Assembly: GCF_014205795.1 (NCBI RefSeq)
Contig: NZ_JACHCN010000016.1
Coordinates: 1 to 64,000 of the forward strand
Length of the DNA: 64,000 bases
Source: Rhodanobacter sp. MP7CTX1
GTDB taxonomy: Bacteria; Pseudomonadota; Gammaproteobacteria; Xanthomonadales; Rhodanobacteraceae
Direction of reading: 5' to 3'
This document shows, piece after piece, positions 18,819 to 28,546 of the stretch (its first letter is position 1; each line of letters begins with the position of its first letter). A program made the translations under genes and the position numbers. Under the pieces are notes generated by a model. The model did not search any database, was not told the origin of the DNA, and saw only the letters and a program-made list of their open reading frames with translations.

Positions 18819-19586
18819 ATGAGCGAATTGCACTCCACGTCGCGTTTCAGCGATCGCGTCGACGACTACGTGCTTTACCGGCCGGACTATCCACCGGCGT
18901 TGCTAAATTGGCTACAGCGCGAGCAGGGCGTCGACATCAGTTGGCGAGTGGCCGATATCGGCGCAGGCACTGGTATCTCATCGAAGATGTTTCTCGATGC
19001 CGGCTTTCGCGTCACGGCCGTGGAACCGAATGCGCCGATGCGCTCTGCTGCGGAACTGTGGCTGGAGGCATACGCAGAATTCGAAGCCGTCGATGGCCGC
19101 GCCGATGCCACCGGGCTGGACGACGCCAGCGTAGACCTGGTGACGGTGGCACAGGCATTCCACTGGTTCGACGAGCAGGCGACGCATCGCGAGTTCGCAC
19201 GCATCCTGCGACCCGGTGGACTGGCGGCGATCTGGTGGAATTCGCGTCGTCTGACCGGTACGCGCTTTCTCGAAGGTTACGAGGCACTGCTGCAGAAGTT
19301 CGGCACCGACTACGTCAGCGTAGCGGAGCGCTATGCGGATGATGCGCAGATGCGTGCCTGGTTCGGCAGCGGCTATCGGGGGAGCGCCAGTTTCGAGCAT
19401 GGCCAGCGACTGAATTTCGAAGCTCTTCGCGGCCGGCTGATGTCCTCATCCTATGCACCGAAGGCGGGGGATCCACAGCATGAGCCCATGCTGCAGGCAC
19501 TGCGCGAACTGTTCGATACCTGCGCAGAGCACGGCACGGTAAGCTTCGATTACGACACCCGCATTTTCGCGGGCCATCTGGTCTGA
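18819..19586 (+). CDS. Class I SAM-dependent methyltransferase
   Basis: A 255-residue methyltransferase of the UbiE/type 11 group. Motif I reads VADIGAGTGISSKMFL, followed by the acidic VEPNAPM that contacts SAM, and VTVAQAFHWFDEQ, a segment often seen in trans-aconitate methyltransferase-like proteins. The substrate cannot be told. The gene ends three bases before pyrD, so it may share a transcript with pyrD and murB. Confidence 0.85.
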   Translation: MSELHSTSRFSDRVDDYVLYRPDYPPALLNWLQREQGVDISWRVADIGAGTGISSKMFLDAGFRVTAVEPNAPMRSAAELWLEAYAEFEAVDGRADATGLDDASVDLVTVAQAFHWFDEQATHREFARILRPGGLAAIWWNSRRLTGTRFLEGYEALLQKFGTDYVSVAERYADDAQMRAWFGSGYRGSASFEHGQRLNFEALRGRLMSSSYAPKAGDPQHEPMLQALRELFDTCAEHGTVSFDYDTRIFAGHLV

Positions 19587-19589
19587 CCC

Positions 19590-20657
19590 ATGTACGACTA
19601 CCTGCGCCCGCTGCTGTTCAAGCTCGATGCCGAGACCGCGCATCGGGTCACCCTGTACGGCCTGGGCGTGGCCCAACGCAGCAATTTCGCGCAATGGATC
19701 GCCAAACCTCCGGCTGATCTGCCGACGACCGCGTTCGGCATCACGTTCCCGAACCCGGTGGGCCTGGCCGCTGGCCTGGACAAGAATGCCGAACATCTCG
19801 ATGCGCTGGACGCGCTCGGTTTCGGTTTCATCGAAGTAGGTACGGTGACGCCACTGCCGCAACCGGGCAACGACAAGCCACGGATGTTCCGGCTGCCGCA
19901 GTACGAGGCGATCATCAACCGGCTCGGCTTCAACAACGGTGGTGTCGATGCGCTGGTGCGCAACGTGCAGCAGTCCAGTTATCACGGCGTGCTTGGCATC
20001 AACATCGGCAAGAATAAAGACACGCCGAACGAGAAGGCGGTCAACGATTACCTGATCTGCCTGGGCCGCGTCTACGAACACGCCAGTTACATCACCGTCA
20101 ATATTTCCTCGCCGAACACCCAGGGCCTGCGCGACCTGCAGGAGGAAGCCACGTTGCGCCGCTTCATCTCGATCCTGCGCGAGGCGCAGGAGCGGCTTGG
20201 CTCGCAGCATGGGCAGCGCAAGCCGATGCTGCTGAAGATCGCGCCGGATCTGAGCGAAGCGGAGCTGGACGCGATTGCCGAAGTGCTGTTGCGCACCGGC
20301 ATCGATGGGGTGATCTGCAGCAACACCACGATCGACCATGCCGCCGTGGCCGATGACCCTCGCGGCCACGAGATCGGCGGCCTGTCCGGCAAGCCGTTGT
20401 TCGCGCGGTCCACGGAGGTGCTGGCCGGCATGAGCAAGCGCCTGCAAGGGCGCATTCCGCTGATCGGCGTGGGCGGCATTCTCGATGGCAGTGACGCGGC
20501 AGAGAAGATCGATGCCGGTGCTGCGTTGGTGCAGGTCTATTCGGGCTTGATCTATCGCGGGCCGCAGTTGGTTGGCGAGTGCGTCAATGAAATCCGCCGT
20601 CAGCGCGAGGACGCTTTTGATGGACGCCCACCTGATGAGAGCGGTTATGCCGGCTGA
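19590..20657 (+). CDS. pyrD: Dihydroorotate dehydrogenase (quinone), class 2
   Basis: A 355-residue membrane-associated FMN enzyme of pyrimidine synthesis, oxidising dihydroorotate to orotate with quinone as acceptor. The amphipathic N-terminus [20 protein letters not shown] is the class 2 membrane and quinone site. FMN and substrate motifs include [36 protein letters not shown], and [14 protein letters not shown] with the catalytic Ser. Length is normal. The murB start lies inside or just after the 3' end of this gene. Confidence 0.96.
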   Translation: MYDYLRPLLFKLDAETAHRVTLYGLGVAQRSNFAQWIAKPPADLPTTAFGITFPNPVGLAAGLDKNAEHLDALDALGFGFIEVGTVTPLPQPGNDKPRMFRLPQYEAIINRLGFNNGGVDALVRNVQQSSYHGVLGINIGKNKDTPNEKAVNDYLICLGRVYEHASYITVNISSPNTQGLRDLQEEATLRRFISILREAQERLGSQHGQRKPMLLKIAPDLSEAELDAIAEVLLRTGIDGVICSNTTIDHAAVADDPRGHEIGGLSGKPLFARSTEVLAGMSKRLQGRIPLIGVGGILDGSDAAEKIDAGAALVQVYSGLIYRGPQLVGECVNEIRRQREDAFDGRPPDESGYAG

Positions 20658-20688
20658 GCGAGTAGACATGCCGGCGCAGCGAGTGGAC
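20647..20688 (+). repeat. 21-bp direct duplication carrying the murB start region
   Basis: Two adjacent 21-bp units, ATGCCGGCTGAGCGAGTAGAC and ATGCCGGCGCAGCGAGTGGAC-like, are followed by a third ATG at 20689. Each ATG has GAG five bases upstream, so three in-frame start sites have equivalent ribosome-binding signals. The first unit also contains the pyrD stop codon. Confidence 0.75.
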
Positions 20689-21720
20689 ATGGGCGGCTAC
20701 ACGCTCATCGAAAATGCGCCGCTGGCCAATCGAAACACGCTACGCGTCGCTGCTCGGGCGAAGCTGCTGGCCGAGTTCCGTGACGCCAGTCGATTGCCTG
20801 AGCTGCTGGATTTTCCCGCTATTCGCAACAGTCGCCTGCTGGTGCTGGGCGAGGGCAGCAACGTGCTGTTCACCGGTGACTTCGACGGCACCGTTCTGGT
20901 GATGGCGACCCGCGGCGTGCAGGTCGAGAGCGATGGCGACAGTGCACGCATCGCCGTGGCCGCCGGCGAGCGCTGGGATGACTTCGTGCGCTGGACTCTG
21001 GGCCAGGGCTATGCCGGTCTGGAGAATCTGATCCTGATTCCCGGCACAGTGGGCGCTGCACCGATCCAGAACATCGGCGCCTACGGCTGCGAAGTGGCCG
21101 AGTTCATCGAAAGTGTGGAAGCGTGGGATACCCGCGAGCACTGCGTCGTGACCCTCGATCACGCCGCTTGCGCGTTCGCTTATCGCGACTCGTTGTTCAA
21201 GCACGAGCCGGGGCGTTACATCGTCACCGCGGTGCGTTTCGTGTTGCCACGCAGTCGCCCGCTGCGCACCGACTACGCCGGCATCAACGAGCAGCTGGCG
21301 CGGATGGGCGTGGACAAGCCCGCACCGTTCCATGTCGCCGAAGCGGTGGTGCATCTGCGCATGAGCAAGCTGCCCGATCCCGCGGTGATCGGCAACGCTG
21401 GCAGTTTCTTCAAGAACCCCATCGTCGATGCCGCGCTCGCCGAACAGCTCAAGCGCGATCATCCCGGGCTTGCCGTTTGGCCACAGGCCGACGGTCGCTG
21501 CAAAGTGTCGGCGGCCTGGCTGATCGAGGCAGCCGGGTTCAAGGGCATGCGTGAAGGCGACGCGGGCATTTCCCAGCGTCATGCGCTGGTACTGGTCAAT
21601 CACGGCAAGGCGAGTGGCCCCGAATTGTGGGCGTTGGCCCAGCGCGTGATCGCCGGTGTGCAGGAAAAGTTTGGCGTGCGGCTGGAGCCGGAGCCGTTGG
21701 TCATTGGCGCAAGCGCTTGA
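20647..21720 (+). CDS. murB: UDP-N-acetylenolpyruvoylglucosamine reductase
   Basis: A 357-residue (from the first start) FAD enzyme that reduces UDP-GlcNAc-enolpyruvate to UDP-MurNAc in peptidoglycan synthesis. It shows the FAD-binding segments [12 protein letters not shown] and [24 protein letters not shown], the catalytic Ser in [10 protein letters not shown] (Ser253 in this numbering) and the C-terminal Glu in [10 protein letters not shown]. It is the longer type I form, as in E. coli. The true start may be 20647, 20668 or 20689, all in frame with similar signals; homologues suggest that one of the later two is enough. Overlaps or abuts pyrD. Confidence 0.95.
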   Translation: MPAERVDMPAQRVDMGGYTLIENAPLANRNTLRVAARAKLLAEFRDASRLPELLDFPAIRNSRLLVLGEGSNVLFTGDFDGTVLVMATRGVQVESDGDSARIAVAAGERWDDFVRWTLGQGYAGLENLILIPGTVGAAPIQNIGAYGCEVAEFIESVEAWDTREHCVVTLDHAACAFAYRDSLFKHEPGRYIVTAVRFVLPRSRPLRTDYAGINEQLARMGVDKPAPFHVAEAVVHLRMSKLPDPAVIGNAGSFFKNPIVDAALAEQLKRDHPGLAVWPQADGRCKVSAAWLIEAAGFKGMREGDAGISQRHALVLVNHGKASGPELWALAQRVIAGVQEKFGVRLEPEPLVIGASA

Positions 21721-21882
21721 AGCCGGCTGTAGGCTCTCGACTACAACTCGCGGCGCACCCAGGCATGCCTTATGGCACACGGATACCCGCAACGGCACGC
21801 TCAGAATCAGCTAGATAAGCCATGGAGCGCGCGGCTCGCGACGCGACTCCATCCCGTTCGGTAGTCACCAGGAAGCACATGC

Positions 21883-24585
21883 ATGAAGTTGCATAAACTC
21901 ACCACCCTGACATGGAGCGTATGGCTTGGCATGGGGATGCTGGGGGGTGTCGCCCATGCGGCCACCGCAACGCCAGCTGCGTCCAGTCAAAGCAGCAACG
22001 TGCTGCGCGCAACACTGAAGAACGGGCTGCGCGTGGTCATCGTGCGCGACACCCTGGCACCGATGGTGACCACCCAGATCACCTATCTGGCCGGCGGCTA
22101 TGAAACGCCGAAGGGCTTTCCCGGCACGGCGCACGCGCTGGAACACATGATGTTTCGCGACAGCACCGGCATGACCGGCACGCAGTTGAACGTGATGACC
22201 GGCAAGATGGGTGGTGACAACAACGCCTTCACCACCAACGACGCCACGCAGTATTACTTCGTCGCGCCGTCAGCCTATCTCGACATCCTGCTGCACATCG
22301 AAGCCACGCGGATGCAGGGGCTGCTGGTCAGCGACAAGGACTGGGCGCTGGAAAAAGGCGCGATCGAGCAGGAAGTTTCGCGCGATATTTCCGATCCGGG
22401 TTTCCTCGCTTTCCAGAAGGTTGAAGATGCCCTGTACGCAGGAACCGGTTACGCCGCGGATCCGCTGGGCACGCGTCCTTCCTTCGACAAGACCACGCCC
22501 GATCTGCTGCGGCAGTTTCATAAGGATTGGTATGTGCCGAACAACGCGATTTTCGTGATCGTCGGCGATGTCGATCCGCAGGCCACGCTGGCCAAGGTGA
22601 AAGAGCTGTTCGAGCCAATTCCCGAACGCGCCACGCCCGAACGCGTACCGATCAAGCTGCAGGCGTTCAAGCCGCAGACCATCTCCAGCAGTACGCCGCA
22701 AGGCACCGGTTCGGTGCAGTTCCTGTATCGCATGCCGGGCATGCAGACGAAGGATTTCGCCGCAACGCAGGTGCTGATGGACGTGTTGGGCAACGCGCGC
22801 AGCGACCTGTCGGAACTGGCGGTGCAGGGCAAGGTACTCAGTGCCGATGCGCAGATCCAACCGTTCTCGCACGGTGGCATCGGCGTGGTCGAGGCCAGCT
22901 TTCCGAAGGGAGGCGATGCGAAACAGACGCAGGCGGATCTCGATCAGGTGATCGCGCAACTGCTGAAGGACGGTGTCCCGTCCGATCTGGTCGATGCCGC
23001 CAAGCGTTCGGAAATCACCCAGGCTGAGTTCAACAAGAACAGTGCAGTCACGCTGGCCAGCGCATGGTCGCAAGCCCTGGCCTGGCAGGGGCTTGATTCA
23101 CCGGACGAGGCCGAGCAGCAGATTCGCAACGTGACCGTGGATGACGTGAACCGGGTCGCCCGTGCGTATCTGAAAACGGATGGCCGCGTGACCGTGGTGC
23201 TTACGCCCGACCAGAACGGCAAGCGGCCGCCCGACAGCAACGGCTTCGGCGGCACCGAGTCGTTCGGCAGCAAGGACAAGGTCGATGCGCCACTGCCGGA
23301 GTGGGCAGAGCAGACCCTGCGCACGCTGGCGATGCCGCACTGGACGCTGGCGCCGGTCGACATGAAGCTGGACAACGGCATCCGCTTGATCGTGCAGCCG
23401 GAATCCATCAGCAAGACGGTTACCGTGGTTGGCCATGTCGATCAGGACGCCGGCTTGCAGGAGCCGACGGGGCAGGAGGGTGTCGGGCGCTTGCTGTCGT
23501 CGTTGTTTGACTACGGTACCCGCAGCCTCGATCGCAGTGCGTTCCACAAGGCGCTGGACGATATCTCGGCGACTGAATCGGGTGGCACCGATTTCAATCT
23601 GGCCGTACCGAGTGGCCAGTTCGACAAGGGCATGCAGTTGCTCGCCGACAACCAGCTGAATCCCGCATTGCCGCAAGCCGGCTTCGACGTGCAGCGCAGC
23701 TCGCTGGCGCGCACGCTCGCCGGCGAGATGCAGTCGCCCGACTACAAGATGATGCGCGCGCTGAAGCAGGGTTTGTTGCCTGCCGGCGACTCGGGTTTGC
23801 GCCGAGCCACGCCTGAGACGGTTGCCGCCCTGACCCTGCCGCAGGTGAAGGATCACTTCGCAAAGACCTACCGCCCGGATCTGACCACCCTCGTGGTGGT
23901 CGGTGATGTGACGCCGGAACAGGCCAAGGCCACGGTGGAAAAATACTTCGGCGGCTGGAAGGCCACTGGTCCCAAACCTGATGTCGTGCCGAAGCCGGTT
24001 CCACTCAATCCCGCTGGCTACACGCTGGTGAACAATGCCTACGCGTCGCAGGACCAGGTGCTGATGGGGCAGGTACTCGACGTCGACTTGTACAACCCGG
24101 ATCGGTTTGCACTGAAGCTCGGTAATGATGTGCTCGGCGGCAACGGCTTCGCTTCGCGCCTGATGACCGATGTGCGCGTGCGCCACGGCTACGCCTATGG
24201 CGCAGCCTCGGGCATGCAGTTCGATCGTTCGCGCTCGTTGTTCTACGTGGAGTACGGCAGCGACCCGGGCAAGGTGGCTCCGGTGGATGGGCTGATCCGC
24301 CAGAATCTGGCGGACATGCAGAACACGCCAGTGAAAGATGACGAGCTGATCAACGCGCGTCAGTTCGAGATCCGCTCGATTCCGCTGGGCGTATCCAGCG
24401 TCAACCATATCGCACGCTCGCTGCTGAGCTGGGGCTACAAGGGCCAGCCACTGGACGAGCCAATGGTGGCGGCAAGCTATTACCTCAAGCTCACGGCAGC
24501 GCAGGTGCAGGACGCGTTCAAGAAGTACCTGAAGCCGGAGCATATGGTGCAGGTAGTGCAGGGGCCGCCGCCGGCCAAACACTGA
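21883..24585 (+). CDS. M16-family zinc metallopeptidase, two-domain, exported
   Basis: A 900-residue periplasmic protease with a signal peptide (about 1-27, ending near AHAA). The N-terminal M16 domain has the inverted zinc motif HALEH (His84, Glu87, His88) and the downstream Glu in the EKGAIEQEVSRD segment. The second half (about 470-890) is the inactive paired domain, lacking HxxEH, that closes the chamber. Related to pitrilysin-like and PqqL-type peptidases; the substrate is unknown. It starts 162 bp after murB and is probably transcribed separately, with a strong hairpin just after the stop. Confidence 0.9.
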   Translation: MKLHKLTTLTWSVWLGMGMLGGVAHAATATPAASSQSSNVLRATLKNGLRVVIVRDTLAPMVTTQITYLAGGYETPKGFPGTAHALEHMMFRDSTGMTGTQLNVMTGKMGGDNNAFTTNDATQYYFVAPSAYLDILLHIEATRMQGLLVSDKDWALEKGAIEQEVSRDISDPGFLAFQKVEDALYAGTGYAADPLGTRPSFDKTTPDLLRQFHKDWYVPNNAIFVIVGDVDPQATLAKVKELFEPIPERATPERVPIKLQAFKPQTISSSTPQGTGSVQFLYRMPGMQTKDFAATQVLMDVLGNARSDLSELAVQGKVLSADAQIQPFSHGGIGVVEASFPKGGDAKQTQADLDQVIAQLLKDGVPSDLVDAAKRSEITQAEFNKNSAVTLASAWSQALAWQGLDSPDEAEQQIRNVTVDDVNRVARAYLKTDGRVTVVLTPDQNGKRPPDSNGFGGTESFGSKDKVDAPLPEWAEQTLRTLAMPHWTLAPVDMKLDNGIRLIVQPESISKTVTVVGHVDQDAGLQEPTGQEGVGRLLSSLFDYGTRSLDRSAFHKALDDISATESGGTDFNLAVPSGQFDKGMQLLADNQLNPALPQAGFDVQRSSLARTLAGEMQSPDYKMMRALKQGLLPAGDSGLRRATPETVAALTLPQVKDHFAKTYRPDLTTLVVVGDVTPEQAKATVEKYFGGWKATGPKPDVVPKPVPLNPAGYTLVNNAYASQDQVLMGQVLDVDLYNPDRFALKLGNDVLGGNGFASRLMTDVRVRHGYAYGAASGMQFDRSRSLFYVEYGSDPGKVAPVDGLIRQNLADMQNTPVKDDELINARQFEIRSIPLGVSSVNHIARSLLSWGYKGQPLDEPMVAASYYLKLTAAQVQDAFKKYLKPEHMVQVVQGPPPAKH

Positions 24586-24598
24586 GTAGCGCATCGTC

Positions 24599-24623
24599 CC
24601 GGCCCGCGCATTTCGCGGGCCGG
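24599..24623 (+). terminator. Hairpin terminator of the M16 peptidase gene
   Basis: A perfect 10-bp GC-rich stem (CCGGCCCGCG and its complement) with a five-base loop, beginning 13 bp after the stop codon. It lacks a long T-run. Confidence 0.65.
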
Positions 24624-24697
24624 AGATCGTCAGGCTCTCGGAGTCTGTCTGCTTGCCAAGCGATCATCGTCCCTAAAAACATGAGAGCGAGTTCTTC

Positions 24698-24771
24698 TGT
24701 GGGAGCGATTTCAGTCGCGATCGCACTATCTGAGGCTGCTCAGACAAATCGCGACTGAAGTCGCTCCCACA
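24698..24771. repeat. REP-like inverted repeat, family A
   Basis: Arms at 24698-24721 and 24748-24771 match the TGTGGGAGCGACTTCAG family with one C-to-T change in the left arm. It lies in the 483-bp gap after the M16 peptidase. Confidence 0.8.
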
Positions 24772-24795
24772 AGAGCCCGCTGTTACGCATGGAGA

Positions 24796-24885
24796 GCGTA
24801 GGTTGGGGTGAGCGTAGCGATTCCCAACGTTTTTCCGGAGGTTGGAGTGCGTGTTGGGCATCGCTGCGGTCACCCCAACCTACGC
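24796..24885. repeat. REP-like inverted repeat, family C (GCGTAGGTTGGGGTGA arms)
   Basis: Perfect 16-nt arms at 24796-24811 and 24870-24885; the inner stretch GTAGCGATTCCCAAC/GTTGGGCATCGCTGC continues the stem with mismatches. It is adjacent to the family A unit. I found no other copy in this window. From here to 25068 I see no convincing gene. Confidence 0.75.
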
Positions 24886-25068
24886 GTCGGCCTGGGGTCA
24901 TTGGCGCTAGTTGAGTTTGTCGTCTTTGTAGTAACGCGCCCTTGGCGGTGATCTTGCGTGCAAACATAGAATCTCCCACAAGAGACGACGCTCAGAGGCT
25001 GGGTTGGAGCCGAACTTCTCGCGCGAGCTGCGATAAAAAAAGGGCTGTGGGGAGGTTTGAACAATCCC

Positions 25069-25524
25069 TCACACTTCCCTCGTCAAAAAGACGCTGTACG
25101 GATCTTCAACGTAGTCCGCAAATGGCCCGCATGGCTTAAATCCAAAACTGGCATAAAGGCGATGGGCGGGCACAAACGCCGCCATCGAACCGGTTTCCAG
25201 GCTTAGCCGCCGATAGGAACGACGCTTGGCCTCATCGAGGATGTGGCGCATGAGCGCTGCCGCAACGCCCTTGCGCAAGTGCAAGGACGCCGTGCGCATG
25301 GACTTGATCTCGGCGTGCCGGGTATCGAGCTCCTTGAGCGCCGCGCAACCCATCAATTCAGCGCCCTGCCATGCGCTCCAGAAAGTGATTTCCGGCTTGC
25401 GCAGCGCGTCGAGGTCGAGCGCGTGAATGCTTTCCGGGGGAGAATGCAGCGCCATAGCTTGCAGGTGTTCGTGCAGCAACTGGGCAATCGCCGGACCACT
25501 CAAATCATCGACGCGAATATCCAT
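25069..25524 (-). CDS. GNAT-family N-acetyltransferase
   Basis: A 151-residue acetyltransferase. The acetyl-CoA-binding motif A is LRKGVAAALMRHILDEAKRR, followed by LSLETGS and the RLYASFGFKPCGPF motif B. This pattern resembles the small-molecule GNATs of the YitI/PhnO type; the substrate is unknown. The start is uncertain between ATG 25524 (MDIRVDD, preferred on family length) and ATG 25536, and neither has a strong ribosome-binding site. It follows the small membrane protein gene by 40 bp on the same strand. Confidence 0.83.
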   Translation of the reverse strand: MDIRVDDLSGPAIAQLLHEHLQAMALHSPPESIHALDLDALRKPEITFWSAWQGAELMGCAALKELDTRHAEIKSMRTASLHLRKGVAAALMRHILDEAKRRSYRRLSLETGSMAAFVPAHRLYASFGFKPCGPFADYVEDPYSVFLTREV

Positions 25525-25564
25525 GGCGGCCTGCATCTGCTGCTGTTTGTCACGTTTCTCGGTA

Positions 25565-25861
25565 CTACGTCCGCCCTGCGTCGACGTAGTGCCGGCTGCC
25601 GTCCGCGGCATCGAAATAGACGGCAACCATGGCCCCACTTTCCGGATCGACAAAACGCTCGCCGGTGTCAGACCAGCGCGGATCGGGTCGGGCCTTGCCG
25701 ACCGGTTTGTAGCGCCAGCGTTCGATCGCCAGCCCTACGATCAACAACAGGCCGCCGATCAGCAGTTGCGGCAACAGCAGCACGAACAGGCCGGTGATTG
25801 CCGCCAGCGCCGCGCCGAGAAGCAGCGCGGCGCCGATGACATAGAGTGTGATCGACAGCAT
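25565..25861 (-). CDS. Small membrane protein, uncharacterised
   Basis: A 98-residue protein with two hydrophobic segments in residues 3-45 (LYVIGAALLLGAALA, LLIGGLLLIVGLAIE) and a soluble tail with RFVDPESGAMVAVYFDAADG. I do not recognise the family with certainty. It begins 10 bp after the YbjQ gene stop, so the two are probably co-transcribed. The charged tail would face the cytoplasm if both segments span the membrane. Confidence 0.65.
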   Translation of the reverse strand: MLSITLYVIGAALLLGAALAAITGLFVLLLPQLLIGGLLLIVGLAIERWRYKPVGKARPDPRWSDTGERFVDPESGAMVAVYFDAADGSRHYVDAGRT

Positions 25862-25871
25862 CGCTGCGGAC

Positions 25872-26195
25872 TCAGGCTGGCGGATCGAGCACGACGGCGG
25901 TGCCATAGGCGACGATCTCGCTCATGGTCTGACCGATCTCCGCCGAATCGAAGCGCATCATCACGACGGCATTGGCACCCATCGCGGTGGCATTCTGCAC
26001 CAGCCGGTCGAGCGCATGGCGGCGTGCCTCTTCGAGCATCTGCGTGTATTCGTGGATTTCTCCGCCGACGATCGAGCGCAGGCCGGCCATCAGGTTGCCG
26101 CCGATGCCACGGCTGCGCACCACCACGCCGAATACCTGGCCTTTGACGTCCCTGACCTGGCGTCCGTGAACATTTTCAGTCGTGACAACGATCAT
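25872..26195 (-). CDS. YbjQ family (DUF74, heavy-metal-binding domain) protein
   Basis: A 107-residue YbjQ/UPF0145 protein. Family features are MIVVTTENVHGRQV at the start, GVVVRSRGIGGNL, the helix EYTQMLEEARRHALDRL and GANAVVMMRFDSAEI. Members form pentamers and are annotated as putative heavy-metal binders, but the function is unproven. ATG 26195 is preceded by AGGAGAGG, which decides the start over an upstream ATG at 26231. It heads a small minus-strand unit with the membrane protein and GNAT genes. Confidence 0.88.
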   Translation of the reverse strand: MIVVTTENVHGRQVRDVKGQVFGVVVRSRGIGGNLMAGLRSIVGGEIHEYTQMLEEARRHALDRLVQNATAMGANAVVMMRFDSAEIGQTMSEIVAYGTAVVLDPPA

Positions 26196-26290
26196 CTGGA
26201 TCCTCTCCTTGCTGAGTAATCGGTGAGTCATGCGGCGACAAGCCAGTTCGAGTTGGGCCGGCCGACGCGCTGACAGCTATCGCTTGTCCG

Positions 26291-27046
26291 TCAGCGGCGT
26301 GTCTTGGACAGCAAGCGCAGAAGTTCCATGTACAGCCATACCAGGGTGACCATCAGCGCAAACGCGCAGTACCACTCCATGTACTTCGGTGCGCCCTGTT
26401 CGGTAGCGCGTTCGATCATGTCGAAATCGAGTACCAGGTTGAGCGCTGCCAGCCCGACCACCAGCAGGCTGAAGCCGATACCCAGCGCGCCCGATTCGTG
26501 AATGAAGGGAATCTGGATACTGGTAAACGCACGCAGGCCCATATCCACCAGATACAGCAGCGCAATCGCACCCGTGGCAGCGACCACACCCATGCGGAAT
26601 TTATCGGTCACCTTGATCAGGCCGGAGCGGTAGAGCAGCAACATGGCCGCCAGCACACCTACCGTCAGCATCACCGCCTGCAACACGATACCCGGATAGC
26701 GCAACTCCAGTACCGCAGAGATGCCACCGAGAGCGAGGCCTTCGGCCAGTGCATAGAGAGGAGCGGTAAGGCCGGCCCAGCGTTGGGCGAACGTCGTCAC
26801 CAGCGCCAGCACGAAGCCGGCAATCAGGCCACCCCACATATACGGCGTCACGGCCGCCAGCGCCGCTGCCGTGTTGCCGCCACCGGCGGCGGTCGCGAAG
26901 GTATGCCAGGTCCAGCCACCGCTCAGGATCGTCAGCGCCAGCAGCAGGGCGGTCCTGGTAATGGTGCCGTTCATCGTCATCCGCTCGCCAGTGACGGTCA
27001 GTCCCTGGAAAGCCTTGTCCTGCAGTACTGGATTGCCTGAGCGCAT
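26291..27046 (-). CDS. Bax inhibitor-1/YccA-like membrane protein
   Basis: A 251-residue protein with seven probable membrane helices, matching the Bax inhibitor-1-like family of bacterial proteins (RSGNPVLQDKAFQG near the start; GLALGGISAVLE; FDMIERATEQGAPKYMEWYCAFALMVTLVW). Relatives in other organisms act as pH-sensitive calcium leak channels; the role here is unknown. ATG 27046 follows AAGGGG, favouring it over ATG 27079. It is separated from the MFS gene by about 110 bp. Confidence 0.85.
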   Translation of the reverse strand: MRSGNPVLQDKAFQGLTVTGERMTMNGTITRTALLLALTILSGGWTWHTFATAAGGGNTAAALAAVTPYMWGGLIAGFVLALVTTFAQRWAGLTAPLYALAEGLALGGISAVLELRYPGIVLQAVMLTVGVLAAMLLLYRSGLIKVTDKFRMGVVAATGAIALLYLVDMGLRAFTSIQIPFIHESGALGIGFSLLVVGLAALNLVLDFDMIERATEQGAPKYMEWYCAFALMVTLVWLYMELLRLLSKTRR

Positions 27047-27156
27047 TGTCCGACCCCTTGGAGGTTGCCACGAACGCATCGCATGCGTTGCCAGCGGCCA
27101 TGCTAACGCGTTGCCGACATGACGTCAGCCGGCGGGTATGCGCACTGCGAGCGGGG

Positions 27157-28413
27157 TCAGCTGTGCCGGGGTTGTTCCAGGTTCGGCAGAAACACCGTGA
27201 TCAGGCCCATCAGCGGCAGGTAGGCGCATAGCTGGTAGACGTACTCGATGCCGTGGGTGTCGGCCAATTGTCCGAGTACTGCCGCGCCGACGCCGCCCAT
27301 GCCGAACGCGAAGCCGAAAAACAGTCCCGAGATCATGCCGACCCGGCCCGGAATCAGATCCTGCGCGTAGACCAGGATTGCCGAGAACGCCGATGCAAGG
27401 ATCAGCCCGATGATCACCGTCAGCACGCTCGTCCACATCAGGTTCGCATGTGGCAACAGCAGGGTGAACGGCGCGACGCCGAGGATCGACACCCAGATCA
27501 CCCATTTGCGTCCGATACGATCGCCGATTGGACCACCAATCAGCGAACCGGCCGCCACCGCGAACAGGAAGATAAACAGATGGAACTGTGCGCTCTGCAC
27601 CGACACGCCGAATTTATGGATCAGATAAAAAGTGAAATAGCTGCTGAGACTGGCGAGATAAAAATACTTCGAGAAGATCAGCAAGCCGAGAATGGCCAGC
27701 GCACCCATGACTTTGTTGCGCGACAGCGTCACCACAGGAAGGTGACGCGCCTGCGATTTGCTGCGCGCCACGTGATGCTCGCCATACCAGCGACCGACCT
27801 GCAGCAGCACCACGATCGCCAGCAGCGCCGCCAGCGAAAACCAGGCCACGCTACCGCGTCCGTACGGCACGATGATCCACGCGGCCAGCAATGGGCCCAG
27901 CGACGAACCGGTATTGCCACCGACCTGGAACAACGATTGCGCCAGCCCATGCCGGCCACCCGAAGCCAGTCGTGCCACCCGCGAGGATTCAGGATGGAAG
28001 ATCGACGAGCCGGTACCGACCAGCGCAGCGGCCAGCAACAGCACCGGGAAATTCGGCGCGACCGCCAGCAGCAACAGGCCGCACAGGGTGAAACCCATGC
28101 CAACCGGCAGCGAGTACGGCATCGGCCGGCGATCGGTGACCATGCCGACCAGCGGTTGCAACAGCGAGGCAGTGAGCTGATAAGTCAGCGTGATCAGGCC
28201 GATCTGGGCAAAGCTCAGGTGGAAGCTGTTCTTCAGGATCGGATAGATCGCCAGGATCAGCGACTGGATCATGTCGTTGAGCATGTGCGCGAAGCTGATG
28301 CCGCCGAGTACGGCAAATTGGGTGCCTTCGCTCGCCAGCGCGCTGCCCGGCATGTCGGTCGACATCGGCATCGCGGTAGGTGACAGCGGGGAGGTTTCGA
28401 CGCGGGTTTCCAT
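27157..28413 (-). CDS. Fosmidomycin-resistance-like MFS exporter
   Basis: A 418-residue major facilitator with twelve predicted helices. Segments such as GGISFAHMLNDMIQSLILAIYP, LTYQLTASLLQPLVGMVTDRRP, and GTGSSIFHPESSRVARLASGGRHGLAQS (in parts) match the Fsr subfamily, which exports fosmidomycin in E. coli. The intersubunit GxxxDRxGRK-like GDRIGRKWV loop is present. The first helix begins about 40 residues after ATG 28413. An AraC regulator is divergent with 133 bp between starts, which suggests local control. The natural substrate is unknown. Confidence 0.87.
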   Translation of the reverse strand: METRVETSPLSPTAMPMSTDMPGSALASEGTQFAVLGGISFAHMLNDMIQSLILAIYPILKNSFHLSFAQIGLITLTYQLTASLLQPLVGMVTDRRPMPYSLPVGMGFTLCGLLLLAVAPNFPVLLLAAALVGTGSSIFHPESSRVARLASGGRHGLAQSLFQVGGNTGSSLGPLLAAWIIVPYGRGSVAWFSLAALLAIVVLLQVGRWYGEHHVARSKSQARHLPVVTLSRNKVMGALAILGLLIFSKYFYLASLSSYFTFYLIHKFGVSVQSAQFHLFIFLFAVAAGSLIGGPIGDRIGRKWVIWVSILGVAPFTLLLPHANLMWTSVLTVIIGLILASAFSAILVYAQDLIPGRVGMISGLFFGFAFGMGGVGAAVLGQLADTHGIEYVYQLCAYLPLMGLITVFLPNLEQPRHS

Positions 28414-28546
28414 GCTGTGCTCGATCAGGGGTGGTTCTTCGGCATAGCCGTTGCGTTGCCGGGAGCGCCACTTTAGAGTGGCTGGCGTCGGCCCGCACAC
28501 ATCGGTGGGTCAAGTTCTATCGAATTCGGGCCAAGATCCCGTCATC

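Noticed and set aside
23098-24594. 498-residue open frame antisense to the M16 peptidase
   Set aside because: Shadow of a clear two-domain peptidase gene.
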